Shown here: in pieces, positions 6,081 through 6,216 of the stretch
Numbering within the stretch: the first letter of the stretch is position 1
Layout: each line of letters opens with the position of its first letter
Assembly (NCBI GenBank): GCA_028695945.1
Contig: JAQVIB010000128.1
Coordinates: forward strand, 1 to 6,216
From: Lachnospiraceae bacterium
GTDB lineage: Bacteria > Bacillota > Clostridia > Lachnospirales > Anaerotignaceae
DNA length: 6,216 nucleotides
Direction: 5' to 3'
The notes under the pieces: generated by a model
The model's database searches: none
Told to the model about the DNA's origin: nothing
The model's input: only the letters and a program-made list of their open reading frames with translations
Position numbers and translations under genes: made by a program

Positions 6081-6151
6081 AGGCGCCACCCGGATTTGAA
6101 CCGGGGGTAAGGGTGTTGCAGACCCGTGCCTTACCACTTGGCGATGGCGCC
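6081..6151 (-). tRNA. tRNA-Cys (GCA)
   Basis: A 71-base cloverleaf: acceptor GGCGCCA with TGGCGCC, D arm GCC/GGC with loop AAGTGGTAA, anticodon loop CTGCAAC with anticodon GCA at 6117-6119, and T arm CCCGG-TTCAAAT-CCGGG. The unpaired base at 6081 is U, the cysteine identity discriminator. CCA is not encoded. The first anticodon-stem pair is a C-U mismatch (6126 and 6110). Confidence 0.96.
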
Positions 6152-6169
6152 ACATAAATAATATAAAAC

Positions 6170-6216
6170 TGACCCAACCGGGAATCGAACCCGGGTTACA
6201 GCCGTGAAAGGGCCGT
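6170..6216 (-). tRNA. tRNA-Glu (UUC), 5' part beyond the window
   Basis: The visible 47 bases run from the base before the anticodon stem to the 3' end. The anticodon loop CTTTCAC carries TTC at 6206-6208 between stems CGGCC and GGCTG (one G-U pair). The T arm is CCGGG-TTCGATT-CCCGG, and the 3' acceptor strand is TTGGGTC with discriminator A at 6170. CCA is not encoded. It lies 18 bases upstream of tRNA-Cys in the same direction, so the two are probably cotranscribed. Confidence 0.93.

Overview
This is an AT-rich window from a low-GC Firmicute, most likely a member of Clostridia. The call rests on base composition, AGGAGG-type ribosome binding sites, and the combination of a DUF402 protein, a short RadC-type JAMM protein and a small PspC protein, all of which read like clostridial family members. 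No species can be named from the sequence alone.

Left part (1-3561), all on the minus strand and read right to left. A Na+/phosphate cotransporter-like membrane protein (1710-3479) has its own promoter and ends in a clean intrinsic terminator. Next come a DUF402 protein (1114-1593) and a RadC-family protein (407-1117) that overlap by 4 bases (GTGA) and are probably translationally coupled. A small PspC-domain membrane protein (159-383) follows 23 bases later. The start of one more gene (1-31) runs off the left edge behind its own promoter, which lies between the arms of a long-spaced inverted repeat.

Middle (3562-4539). A gene-free stretch of about 320 bases leads to a plus-strand promoter (3885-3912), an untranslated leader of about 160 bases, and a YhcH/YjgK/YiaL-family cupin-like gene (4078-4539), which probably acts in sugar metabolism.

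Right part (4540-6216). There is no intact gene for about 1.5 kb. This stretch holds decayed mobile DNA. A fragment resembling the C-terminal part of an IS21-type IstB ATPase lies on the minus strand (4863-4994). A stop-ridden, frameshifted IS3-family transposase remnant lies on the plus strand (5219-5793). A strong 12-bp inverted repeat sits at 4683-4722. The window closes with two tandem minus-strand tRNA genes, Glu(UUC), cut by the edge, and Cys(GCA), followed by an intrinsic terminator.

I see no intact novel system such as a defence island, CRISPR array or toxin-antitoxin pair. The most informative non-routine items are the two transposon fossils beside the tRNA genes, the 4683-4722 hairpin, the long leader of the YhcH-family gene, the inverted repeat around the leftmost promoter, and the Ser-to-Thr change in the RadC JAMM motif.
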